Source of the DNA: Rhyacophila brunnea
Lineage: Eukaryota > Arthropoda > Insecta > Trichoptera > Rhyacophilidae
Direction of reading: 5' to 3'
NCBI GenBank assembly: GCA_022495005.1
Contig: JAGYXB010001610.1
Location: 124,001 to 188,000 of the forward strand
DNA length: 64,000 bases
A model generated the notes under the pieces. The model was not told the DNA's origin. It saw only the letters and a program-made list of their open reading frames with translations, and did no database searches. A program made the translations under genes and the position numbers. Position 1 is the stretch's first letter; each line of letters opens with the position of its first letter. This document shows, one piece after another, positions 34,470-44,839 of this stretch.

Positions 34470-34939
34470 TTTTACCACGTTTTTTTAAGCTCGTATTCTT
34501 GTTTGTTCGGTGGTTGTTTATCCAGTACAAATCTTGCAATCAATTTTTAACTAACTTTCCGACTAGCTAGACATTTGAAATTTTTGAATATATCAGAACA
34601 CGATGCCAATGCATTCTTTTAATATAGAATTGAATTCATTTTCAGTTAATTCTGTTTTGTATGAAAAGTGATTTCGGAAGAAATCCGTAAAAAGTAATAT
34701 ACTATTATTGGTTGCTAAGGGGGTGTTCCTAGCAACTAAATTATTATTAAATACGTGCGTTACCATGAAAATCAATATGAAATGTCAAAATGACATTTCA
34801 GTATTCTATAATATTTATTCAGCACCTATTTCTATCAAGTACAAAATTTATTAATACGTAGAATTGTCAAGCGTATAATGATTCAACAGAAAATTTAAAA
34901 ACGTGCTATATAAAAAGTTCTTTTTATCTTGTAATTATT
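34470..34939 (+). repeat. Repeat family C, copy 1
   Basis: Begins TTTACCACGTTTTTTTAAGC, continues CTCGTATTCTTGTTTGTTCG, GACTAGCTAGACATTTG, AACACGATGCCAATGCATTC and TATTATTGGTTGCTAAGG, and ends TTTTTATCTTGTAATTATT. Four copies of 460-490 bp occur in the window. A 12-bp segment (ACCACGTTTTTA) recurs inverted about 30 bp from the right end. No TIRs at the exact ends and no intact ORF. The class is unknown. Confidence 0.75.
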
Positions 34940-35529
34940 CCCTCTCGGAGCTCATTCTCGGTGAGATGGAGGGGCAGTGTCCAGTTGGATATAAAGACAT
35001 TGGTCAACTTTCACATGCTACGCTTCGACGGTCAATTTTTTTTAGTTTAAAAAAAGGTTTAGTTTAAAAATTTAGTGATAAGGTGGGTCTAAAATACAGT
35101 TACAGACGGGCGCCCAAGTTGTTAGATCTACGCTTTCGTAGTATGGATGTATGGTGCGTGTGCCAGGACAAACTATGGAACATTTTTCAAAAACGTTCAA
35201 ACAACCTTGTTGCCCATAAAATTAAATGATATATGACAAGAAGAAGAAAATATTTTCATAAGAAACAATCATTTGTTTGTACTAATATGTAAATGATACA
35301 ATATGTGACATTATACTCGTAATATTGGAGAATCGATTTGTTATTATACCAATTTGGAAAGCTGTAGTGTCTGACGAAAAATTTAAAAGACTTATACATC
35401 TATTATATACAAAGTGAATACGCGAATGAAATATTCAATTTTATTACATAATATACTCTATTGGAGCAGCAGTGGCTCTCAACTGGTGTTTGATAAGGCT
35501 AACATTTGATAATTTTAATCAAGAAGGGA
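34940..35529. other. Unassigned stretch
   Basis: No gene. A GC-richer start (CCCTCTCGGAGCTCATTCTC) follows the family C copy. Confidence 0.25.
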
Positions 35530-35537
35530 GTTATGAA

Positions 35538-36068
35538 TAGGGATTCTAATCCCGGGATTCCGAACTATTTTCGATACCTATGTATCCCGGGATTGGTAAA
35601 CATAATCCCGAAGCTTTCGGGATTGAGTTTTTTTATCAATTTTTATAGAAAATCAAATAAAAACGAAAATATAACAGAAAAAATACTTTTAATAACATAC
35701 AAATACATTAGAAATAAACTGAGTTTGAATTATTACCCGTGTGTTGCCAACTATTTTTTCACATAAATTAATAAAAATGAGAAATATTGGAAAAAAACAA
35801 TGCTTCGCACTTTTAACAAAGTGATTCCACCATGTTTTTTAATGCATTTGTCATTTTTGTTTTTAAATTTTAATTGAACTAACAATAAATGTCTTAAATA
35901 GTATAAATTATACTAAATTTATTTTTGACCGATTTTATCAACGTTATTTTTATAACGATACTATTGAAAAAAATGCCAATCCCGCGACCAGTCCCGGGAT
36001 CCCGGGATCGTCAAATCGTAATCGCGAAATCCCGGGATCAAGATTTTGGCTCGGGATTGGATTCACTA
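35538..36068. mobile_element. hAT-type MITE, TAGGGATTC family (copy 1)
   Basis: The ends are TAGGGATTCTAATCCCGGGA and GGGATTGGATTCACTA. A perfect 8-bp duplication, GTTATGAA, flanks it at 35530-35537 and 36069-36076. Both subterminal regions are crowded with CCCGGGAT/ATCCCGGG motifs. The AT-rich centre contains AAAATACTTTTAATAACATA and TATAAATTATACTAAATTTA, shared with copy 2. No transposase. Confidence 0.95.
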
Positions 36069-36076
36069 GTTATGAA

Positions 36077-37394
36077 TTGTCATATTATTTTATAACATGA
36101 CACACGATTTTTGAGGATGGCAACTAAACAAAACATCGGCAGGATCACGCCGGATAGTTTGTACGGGGTTCGCCAAACTATTTCCGGCGCTAACGAAAAA
36201 GCGGCTTGAGAACGAAAAGGCGAAGCGGCAACTCTCTCAGTTTTTAGCCTTCAAGCGAAGCAGACGTGTTTCTCGAGTTCCAAGTCCCGGGAACCGGGGC
36301 ACATGGCCTTGATGTCCTGACGTTTTGGAGACGTTGATGAAGGCCCACTGAAGGACGTCCCCAACAGGCCAGGAAATCGAAGGTACCCCCATGGACCCGG
36401 CACGTTCGAGGACCCCGATGGAAACTGAAGAGCTTATTTTTTGTATTTGGTATTGATTTTTGTTCTTTTTATGTTACGGTCCACCAAACTAGCCTTTGAT
36501 TCGAACTAGTTTCTTCTTTTAATTCTAACTTTGTCTGAACATTATATTCTGTTAGGCGTTCGTAAGTCACTTGATAAATAATTATACAACTTTATACAAT
36601 GTCGCCCGCAAGTTAAAATCATTCATTAATTATACATTTGTTGAAATTTCTCTACTTGCTTTTTATTTAATTATCCTTATCAATATTGTCTCTATGCATC
36701 ATCATAGAGTGGCGCTCAAACCGAGATCATCATTTTAATTCCATTTTCATTATGCTTTTTATTAATTTAGGAACATCACACGAATGAGCGAAGTAACTGG
36801 ACAGGTAACTGAGGTCTATAGAGGTAAAAGTCAATCTACCCACGACCCTGCTTCCTATTTCCCCGAGTCTCATGCTATCCCCATCCTACCCACCTCCCAT
36901 ACCTATTCCTTACTCCTACATTAAATCCTTCCATACATAAAAAGTAATATCCAACGTAAATTCTTTAATATGACAGAATGCATATTTTAGCAATGCATTC
37001 GTAATTTTAGAAATTCAAAATAATATACACACAGCGGCGTGCGGTGACTTTTTGAATTGGAAAGTTGTTCATTATAAGTAATTTTATCTACCTAACTAAC
37101 CATTTTAGTTGCGTATTTATTTTGATATTCTTTATTTGAATTGGGAACCTATATATGACGCGGAATGTATGTATAAAATCATTACAAAATGGTTGGAAAT
37201 TTCATCAATACATACGATGGATTTTAAACATGTACCGCCAGTTCGTTTATTTTGATAACGTAAGAAAATTTAACGCAGCGATCAAATTAAAAAATAAAAT
37301 ATTATATTATAAATACCTACCTATCTTGAAATAGTTTAGGGGTACACTGCATCTAATATCTATGAACTGCACGCAGTGGCGAAGGGTGGAGGTA
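36077..37394. other. Unassigned stretch with a GC-rich block
   Basis: Positions about 36110-36430 are GC-rich (ATCACGCCGGATAGTTTGTA, CCCGGGAACCGGGGCACATG, GACCCGGCACGTTCGAGG) and unlike the surroundings. No frame gives a recognisable domain. It might be an LTR or internal fragment of an LTR retrotransposon. 36800-36930 is pyrimidine-rich. Nothing else is seen. Confidence 0.25.
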
Positions 37395-37706
37395 GGCTGT
37401 ATCTTAAAGACCGTCCAACCTCTTTGGGTCGTATAGTATTGACATAAAATGACATGTCTTAATAAAACACGGTTCTTGTCGGTTTACACTTTACAGGAAG
37501 CCAACATCAAATAATTTTTGTAAAATTTATTTCTAAGGTTAAGTTAGGTTTTCATTCTTGAATTCATGAATTTTGCCAAAATCAGCTATGAAAATTGAAT
37601 TAATGTTCATATTGAATCTAATAAAATTGGAGACCGTATATTATACGGTCATCTCTTTCCGATAAGAAAGCTCACGGCGAAATGTGCCACGGTGAAATGT
37701 TTTACG
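37395..37706 (-). repeat. Repeat family A, reversed copy
   Basis: Contains AAAGACCGTCCAACCTCTTT, AAAACACGGTTCTTGTCGGT, TTTACAGGAAGCCAAC, GTTAAGTTAGGTTTTCATTC and GTCATCTCTTTCCGATAAGA, ending CGGCGAAATGTGCCACGGTG. This is the reverse order of the copy at 2705-3045. Confidence 0.7.
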
Positions 37707-37899
37707 TACAATTTACATGTAACTATTTTGTTCCAGCCAGTTTTTGAATAATGTTTACTAAACTCTTGTTTTACCTTTGACATCTATGATACGTGCTTGG
37801 AATGATAACCCTCGGGATAGAAATTAATAAATTTTAATTGAAATTGAAATTAATATTTTGACGGTATTAATTATTAAACAAGTTTATAGTTATTAAAGT

Positions 37900-39180
37900 T
37901 TTTTTTTTAATTCGGGCAGTATCGGGTATAGTAATATTTATTCAAGTATTTTTTTTCTTATTGGTTATAATATATTTTCTCAGAAATGTTTTTCAAAATG
38001 ATGTAATGTTCAATAATTAGAATGGTACATTCTTAAATCTTGTGAATTTTTGTTGAATGAAAGAAATAGTTAATTAAAAATTGTTAGTAAGTTCGATTAA
38101 GTTACATCATAAAATATTGGGGAGATCCGTGACGTCGATTAGTAATTAAAGTAGTAAGTACTAGGGATTCCAATCCCGGGATCCCGAGCTATTTTCGATA
38201 CCTATGAATCCCGGGATTGATAAACATAATCCCGGGATTTCGGGATTGATTTTTTTATAAATTTTTCTGGAAAATAAAATAAAAGCGAAAACATAACAGA
38301 AAAAATACTTTTAATAAAAAATAACTACATTAGAAATAAACTGAGTTTGAATGAAGTTTGATTTATACCCATGTGTAGGCTGCCGATTCATTTTATTTTT
38401 TCACATAAATTATTAAAAATGGAAAGATTGGAAAAAAACAATGCTTCGCACTTTTAACAAAGTAATTCCACCATGATATCATACGTTTTACGGCAGTTTC
38501 ATATTTGGCTGACTAATTAGATTTATGAAGCGAAAAGGCCATAAGTACGCCATGATTATTTGCTTTACTATATTCAATGTCGCTAATCCATTCATTAAGT
38601 CTTTACTATCAGAAACAGCAATCTCCTATTAAATTCACATTATTATTTATATAACAATATTATTTACTCCATTAAACTTGTGTATTTCCAAGATTGAACG
38701 TATATAATATAAACATAATCTTCTCTTGAATAGTCATAAATAGTATAAATTATACTAGATTATTTTTGACCGATTTTATCAATGTTATTTGTATTAACAA
38801 TGGAAAAAATGCCAATCCCGGGATTGTCAAATTGTAATCCCGAAATCCCGGGATCAGAATTTTGGCTCGGGATTGGATTCCCTAATAAGTACCTACTTTG
38901 ATTTAATAAGCAAAAACCGATTGCCAATAGTAGCTTGATTTGGAAGAGCGCTGATGAGCAGGTATTATAAAAGGCCAATAGCTAAAGTTTGTCGTAATTA
39001 GTATGTCACATAGTAGCATAGTGGACAATGCGTGGACGAGGCGTAAACCCAAGAGATACAGGTTCGATTCCAGCCGGGTGGCTTACTTTTTTCAAAAAGA
39101 TTTTTTCTATTGGTTGTAATATATTATTTTCTCAGAAGTGTTTTTCAAAATTATGTATGTTCAAGTAATAAAACGTAGAA
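37900..39180 (+). repeat. SINE family E copy split by a hAT MITE
   Basis: The body block (TTGGTTATAATATATTTTCT, GGTACATTCTTAAATCTTGT, TTACATCATAAAATATTGGG, GACGTCGATTAGTAATT) runs to 38161. It is interrupted by the element at 38162-38884 and resumes with CTACTTTGATTTAATAAGCA. A tRNA-like head follows near 39013 (TAGCATAGTGGACAATGCGT, then CAGGTTCGATTCCAGCC), then a second body start. The tandem arrangement of body, head and body also occurs at 52.2-52.7 kb. Confidence 0.75.
38162..38884. mobile_element. hAT-type MITE, TAGGGATTC family (copy 2)
   Basis: The ends are TAGGGATTCCAATCCCGGGA and GGGATTGGATTCCCTA. The flanking octamers GTAAGTAC (38154-38161) and ATAAGTAC (38885-38892) match at 7 of 8. 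A paralogous uninterrupted sequence exists at 52441-52490, with a single ATAGGTAT at the same place. It is 192 bp longer than copy 1, the extra lying in the middle (about 38475-38740). That extra segment has a minus-strand stretch, LNEWISDIEYSKANNHGVLM, which could be a transposase relic but is not recognised. Confidence 0.95.
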
Positions 39181-39570
39181 AATACGAAACATATTAATAA
39201 ATATATTATTCTCTTAGTATGTTCAATAATGCGAAAACGGTATTTACTTACAGCAAAGCTTTCATCAAAAATTACGCAAGCAAGTATATTGAATAAAAAA
39301 GTGAAATTTCCAATGGCAGCACTTAAATTTTCATAACATCGAGCGGAGCTTTTCATCTGCCTGAACAAACACACACCACTAAAATTTACATTATCAATTT
39401 CCCAAGAAAACAACTTATGTACGTAGCTACCTACCAACATTTTCCCTAAGAGTATATTATTATTACAACCAAATGGTTACATTCAAATATGATAACATGT
39501 ACAGTGTGATGCTTTTTATTAGAATAATGTATAATATTCACTTGGCGTTTGAATTTAGTACAATACTCTA

Positions 39571-40263
39571 ACTGCCGTATGCATACACTTTTGAACCGCC
39601 ATTCAACGCAGTAAGCGGTTTATCGGCCAAATAAGAAAACTATTAAAAATGCATACGTCACGAAGATGCGTACAGGAATGCGCACCAAACTTAAAATGGC
39701 GGCGATCTGCGCGAACTGTCAGTGTCACTTTAATATACGTCTAAAATGAGATAATCACAACAAGCGTTTAGTAGGAGACTTGAAACATGCCGTTGTGCTA
39801 TAATCGGATTCATGATGATGCTAAATGATGCTAAATGCTTGTAAAAATGTATACAGATCGTGGATCGATGGAGATGTATGTAATATTGTCAATGAGTCCG
39901 CGAAGCTGTATTGCCATATTATGGAAATATTTACTGAGTATACTTTATCATTTTGTGCATTAAGAAGTATAAAATAAATGTGATTTTATAACAAATAAAT
40001 TATTCAAAGTTCATGATAATTATTCATTTATAATTATTAAATTTATATGGTACCGTTTGCACATTTTTACACCTATTCTCAATTTCAAAATTTTAAATTA
40101 ATAATCGGGAAATTTAAATTTAAAAGTTAAACATTAGCCACGGCATGACGCGTATTACGTCAGCGACGTGACATCACTATTCGACAGATTCAAATTAGGT
40201 TTATGCATGCAAATTTGCAGTAAGTAGCTTGAATGCAGTTTGCTGTTATATGCATACGCCAGT
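39571..40263. mobile_element. Possible short-TIR element
   Basis: ACTGCCGTATGCATACAC at 39571 and TATGCATACGCCAGT ending at 40263 form an imperfect ~15-bp inverted terminal repeat. The interior is unlike the flanks, with CGTCACGAAGATGCGTAC and GGCGGCGATCTGCGCG. No clean target duplication was found. Confidence 0.35.
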
Positions 40264-40329
40264 AATACTGGAAATATTCTACAGTGGCACCACGAGTACG
40301 TAAAAAGCGATTTACAGTAGTATTAGTAA

Positions 40330-41105
40330 CATGGCCCCGTCGCCCTGAAGCGGGCCCCCATGCCAGGATTTTTAGTAGCCCCCTCTACCTATCACTAAGA
40401 TTAAAAACAGTATGGCGCTGTACAGTAACGTTTTCCAAATGGTGTTCGAAGTAAAATTAAGAGTATTTAGTATATTTTACAACGTTTTTATTAGCTCGTA
40501 TTCTTGTTTGTCCGGTGGTTGTTTGTCCAGTACAAATCTTGCAATCGATTTTTAACTAACTTCCCGACTAGCTAGACATTTGTAACTTTTAGAATATATC
40601 AGAACACGATGCCAATGCATTCTTGTAATACTTTTAGCCATATTTAAGGAGAATTGAAATCATTTTCTGTTATTTCTGTTTTGTATGGAAAGTCATTTCA
40701 GAAAAATCCGTAAAAAGTAAAAGACTATTATTGGTTGCTAAAGGGGTGGTCCTAGCAACTAAATTATTAATATATACGTGCGTTACTATGGAAATCAAAA
40801 TGACATTTCAGTATTATATATTTGTTTTTTTGTTTGTTTTTATTTACTTCATATCAAGTACAAGTTTGAGCATATTGAGCATAATAATTCAACAGAAAAT
40901 TTAAAAACGTTATATTTAAAAAGTTTTTTTTATCTTGTAATTATTTTAATATTAGGTATTTAGCGATTTTTAGTATTTTTTAATGCATCCACTTGAATTA
41001 TTGAATTGTCAAGTATCATACATCAAAAATTGCATCGCATAACTACATGTTTTAAAACCATAATCGACGTTAACATTTGAAGTAAATTAGCACCGCAGGC
41101 GACAT
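40330..41105 (-). mobile_element. J-type element split by repeat C, truncated
   Basis: Starts CATGGCCCCGTCGCCCTGAA and continues GCGGGCCCCCATGCCAGG, ACAGTAACGTTTTCCAAATG to about 40474. After the C copy it resumes with TTTTTTAATGCATCCACTTG, AATTGTCAAGTATC and GCACCGCAGGCGAC. It aligns in reverse with the intact copy 58487-58893. The distal GC-rich end is not recognisable after about 41105. Confidence 0.65.
40475..40945 (+). repeat. Repeat family C, copy 2 (inside J)
   Basis: Begins TTTTACAACGTTTTTATTAG and ends TATCTTGTAATTATT, with all family landmarks in order. It interrupts a J-type element whose sequence continues on both sides. Similar segments TTTAGTATATTTT and TTTAGTATTTTTT lie near the two junctions, a possible 13-bp target duplication. 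Confidence 0.75.
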
Positions 41106-41587
41106 TTAAACCAAATAACACCAAGATACTCTCAGCTAGTTTACAAGCAGCTATGATGACACACGGCTAGTTTACTAGCTATCAAGCCCACACGCCAGCG
41201 AGTAGCGAGTATTTTTGTGTGAGGACGATGCGGGGGATGAAAACATGTGTGCGGACACATTTTAGTAGGTGTGCGCGCGCACACGCGCACACCTTACGGC
41301 TTACAGGGAACATTGTCTATGGCTCGCTACTTCAGAAAGTTCACGAAAAACGTTTTTTGCAGGATGGCAACGTTGTTTTTAGCCTTTAAATCTGAATCAA
41401 TCACGTCGCATGTCCATAAAAAATGGTGTGTGACTGTTTATTGTGTCGCAAGTCAATTGTACATAAACGACGCTTTTCTACTTTGTAGATGTATGATAAC
41501 ATTGATAACAATTAATTGTAAAAAACAAAGTATAATACAATAATGGTATCTAATACCGTTCATAATTTTCTGTACAATATTTGCTTT
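41106..41587. other. Unassigned stretch with alternating GT/GC tract
   Basis: A 24-bp alternating purine-pyrimidine tract at 41269-41292 includes the palindrome GTGTGCGCGCGCACAC. A 98-codon ORF from 41247 crosses it and has no recognisable features. Confidence 0.3.
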
Positions 41588-42057
41588 CGTGTCCGGAAAT
41601 TTGTACGTCTGCAGTTCGCCGTATTACACTTTACCGTGAAATGCTGTATCGGAAATATGGTTACATGTAAGTTGTACGTATGCAGTTCATCGTGGGACAC
41701 TTATTCGTGCGCCGCAGTACGTGAAACATGATTTCGTATAACATTTTATTAAATAACGAGTTCTTCGTTGTACATTTCACCGTGGAATACATTTGTCCGT
41801 ATCTTACAAAATGCGGCGATAGTTTGCAAATAGTACTGTTCCAATTAGATTAACCCAACCTAACCTAACCTAGTAAAGACATCTCATAAAATTTGCCACA
41901 TGTTGTAGCAAATGTACAAATAAGCTCCACGGTGAAATGTTCAACGAAGAACTCGTCATTTGATTAAATGTTACACGAACCCATGTTTCACGTACTGCGG
42001 TGCACGAATAAGAAGTGTCCTGCGGTGAATTGTTTACGTACAAATTTCCGGATACGC
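41588..42057. repeat. Repeat family A, palindromic copy
   Basis: It opens CGTGTCCGGAAATTTGTACG and closes with CAAATTTCCGGATACGCG. Two inverted arms at about 41671-41815 and 41905-42045 share GTACGTGAAACATG, AACGAGTTCTTCGTTG and CATTTCACCGTGGA. The loop contains AACCCAACCTAACCTAACCT. A related arm is found alone at 54060-54190. No ORF. Confidence 0.75.
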
Positions 42058-42061
42058 GGAA

Positions 42062-42535
42062 ATATATGGACGTATATTAATGACCGTCCAACTATTTTGG
42101 GTCGTATTGTTAGTATAGTAGATACTGAGATCAATTTCATGACTAAATAAAACACGGTTATTGTCGGTTTACACTTTACAGGAAGTCACCGCAAATACAT
42201 TTTGAAAATAGGCGATATGCTTACTGGTTTATTAATTGTTAGGTTAGGTAAAGTTTTTTTTTTTTTTTTAATTATTATTAACCATATTCTTGCTTTTTCG
42301 TACAAGGTGGTTGTTAGTGATTTTGAACCAACAACAAACACCCAGGCTTTGAGAAAATCAGATAAATATATTGTGTCCTCATCGGGAATCAAACCCAGAG
42401 CTCCCGGATGGAAGGCCAGCGCCTTACGCACTGTACAGCGAATGTCGCCAGGTTAGGTTAGCTTTTCATTCTTGAATTAATGAATTTCGCCAAAATCAGA
42501 GATGACCGTATATGTACAAGTAATGTAAAGCGGTA
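42062..42535 (-). repeat. Repeat family A, reversed copy split by a SINE
   Basis: It begins TGACCGTCCAACTATTTTGG and continues AAAACACGGTTATTGTCGGT, TTTACAGGAAGTCACCG and GTTAGGTTAGGT. It is then interrupted by the SINE at about 42248-42451 and resumes AGGTTAGGTTAGCTTTTCAT and CAAAATCAGAGATGACCG. Confidence 0.7.
42248..42451 (-). repeat. tRNA-derived SINE (family S5) with poly-A tail
   Basis: The minus-strand head reads GCTGTACAGTGCGTAAGGCG (box A) and CTGGGTTTGATTCCCGATG (box B). The body has ACCACCTTGTACGAAAAAGC and the element ends in a run of As (T-run at about 42256-42270 on plus). It sits in a TTAGG run of repeat A; AGGTTAGGT on both sides may be the target duplication. Other copies: 60021-60216 and 62995-63130. 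Confidence 0.8.
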
Positions 42536-43207
42536 TAATGAAATGATGGGTAAATATATAAAAGAAATACGCTCGCCTTTACCCTGCGAGTATGTAATAA
42601 AAAGTAGTACCCCACCATCGTCCCTTACAAACGACTAACTCAGTCCTGGGTAAAAAAATAGAGCAAAATGAGACAAAAAATCCAATAGATTCAGGGGACC
42701 AACGTAACGCCTGCGTGTTTCAAAAGCGTTTTGTTATTGTCAGGTTGTTAATGACGTATTTATAATTAATAGTTGACGTTATAAATAACGTTACAGTAAG
42801 TACAATTTACATGTAACCATTTGTTTGTACAGTGCAATGGCAGCCGCTGTACAATATTGAAAACATTAAAACACGCTGTATTGCCAGATATCCCAGTCTT
42901 TTATTATTGAGAATGAAATAATAATGCTCGCGATAGAAATGATTTGAAATAAATTAAACCGCTTTCAAAGGGAAACGATAAAACATAAATTTTGAAGTGG
43001 GTCGTGTGACATTGGCGAATTCATTCAAGTAGCAACATTTCCTCTTTTGAAAAATGATATTACCTGAGTTTATGCTATCCGGAGAATTTTCTAAATTAAT
43101 TATTATATTTTTGCAATCCTTGTGCTGCCTACATAATCATGACATTTATTATTATTTCAGCGTATTATTTTATTTGATGTAATGACCAATGAGAGAACTC
43201 CCAAAAA
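42536..43207. other. Unassigned stretch
   Basis: No gene and no recognised repeat. Confidence 0.25.
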
Positions 43208-43462
43208 TCGTCTCTGTTCTGGCAGAACACACTAATTGGAGAATACTAGTTTTGAGTAATTTGACTTTGAAGTTGTCAAAATGTTTGAAATGGTCTATCA
43301 TGTGAGTTTATTAAGTAATCGTAAAAATGATGACTTTAAAATAGACTGTTTATTTATTAAGAAGGTTTCCAGACGGTAAAGTTTGAAATAAGGAACATTT
43401 TGGTATAACTAATTCAATATGTCATTTTTTCGAATTAGTGTCTTCTGCCAGAACAGTGACGA
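43208..43462. mobile_element. Short MITE with CTGTTCTGGCAGAA ends
   Basis: The left end TCGTCTCTGTTCTGGCAGAA and the right end TTCTGCCAGAACAGTGACGA form an inverted repeat of about 28 bp with two mismatches, continuing ACACTAATT / AATTAGTGT. The 255-bp element has no ORF. No convincing target duplication. Confidence 0.75.
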
Positions 43463-44837
43463 AATATTGTGATGAATCTGTGATAAATTACGAATGCGGA
43501 TTGCGGATTATGATACGTACTAAGGAAAAAAAACTAATTTTGAATTGTGGTTGCGCCAAATTGTAGTGGCCGTAATCTTTATTTCCCACCTTCATCAAAT
43601 CCCAGTATTATTGTCACAATACCAAGTGACGGGCAGTCACGGGTCATTATAAACCGTGATGCAAATAACATTCAATTACCTCAAGTAATATGCGGTAAGC
43701 GGATGTGGAAAAGTTGTTAAATTTTACCGTTGTTTCCTGCCTACAGCGTGATTCAATAGTTAATTAAAAACCGCCGTCGCGCGTGGGTCAGCTCAAGAAT
43801 ACCACTGGTGCGTGTTGCCGCACAGCGTTATTATACAGACCGATTCAGAAGTAGTTTGTAGACCCTGGCCGGGTCAGCTTGATATAGTGTGACCGTCGTT
43901 CAAGCGATACTTATGAATACCTGCGATGCCGTGGTACCGGCTCTTATCATCCATATAACCCGATAACCAATCATCATCATTCATCAACCCCACATCACAT
44001 CATCCATCAACACTGTACCATCAAGTGCCGCGCACCGGGTAACCCAAACAAACAAACCGCGCAAGATATATTACAACAAGATCACGGGGCCATCATCAAC
44101 AGCATAACAGGTCAGTATCTAGCATTCTGTTAAATCGTCCCCACTCCTAGATCCGGAATCTACATCACCTTCAAATTATACAGTCCACTGCAAAAAGCGC
44201 AACCAAATAGTATGCATAGTAAAGTTAATAGATTAGTAAAATAATACATAACATTGAACCGTTGCTTTTTATTTATTTTATAAGTGTATATGTTCCGGGA
44301 TTTAGATTGCATGAAAGATTCCGTGATCTATGCTTTAAACTGTAAGCACTATGTGCCAAAAATCTACTACATAACGCATAAACAAAAATATTTAGATACA
44401 TTTGACTGAGCATATGGCCCTAAAAGTATGTAAAAAACCATTTTGGTATGTTTTGGAATATTCTGGAAATAATGAGATTAAGAGTATAATTATATTGTAT
44501 TGTATAACAAAAACAAAACTCTTGAAGTGAAGTATCCGTTGGAATGTATTTCAATGGAAATTCTTGAAATGAACATTTTTATCTTAGGCTGCAGACACAC
44601 GCCATTGCAGTCGACGCAGGGTCTTATTTGACTCCAATTACATCCGATTAGAATCACCAATTGGATATATTTTATATATCGTTTATTTTTCATAAATCAC
44701 TATTTTATCAGCTGCTCAATAGATTTAACATACAATCTCAATGTCTTTATAAGAAAAAAAATACAGTTTATAATTAAACGTTGTGAGAAAAATAGATTTG
44801 AACAACGATATTTTAGAAAAGCACTATGTCGCAATAC
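43463..44837. other. Unassigned stretch with GC-rich block near 44 kb
   Basis: About 43765-44115 is GC-richer and looks unlike repeats: GCCGTCGCGCGTGGGTCAG, then AAGTGCCGCGCACCGGGTAA. It ends in CATAACAGGTCAGTATC, which would suit a splice donor after CATAACAG, or an LTR/primer-site junction. The remainder is AT-rich with short ORFs only. Confidence 0.3.
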
Positions 44838-44839
44838 TA

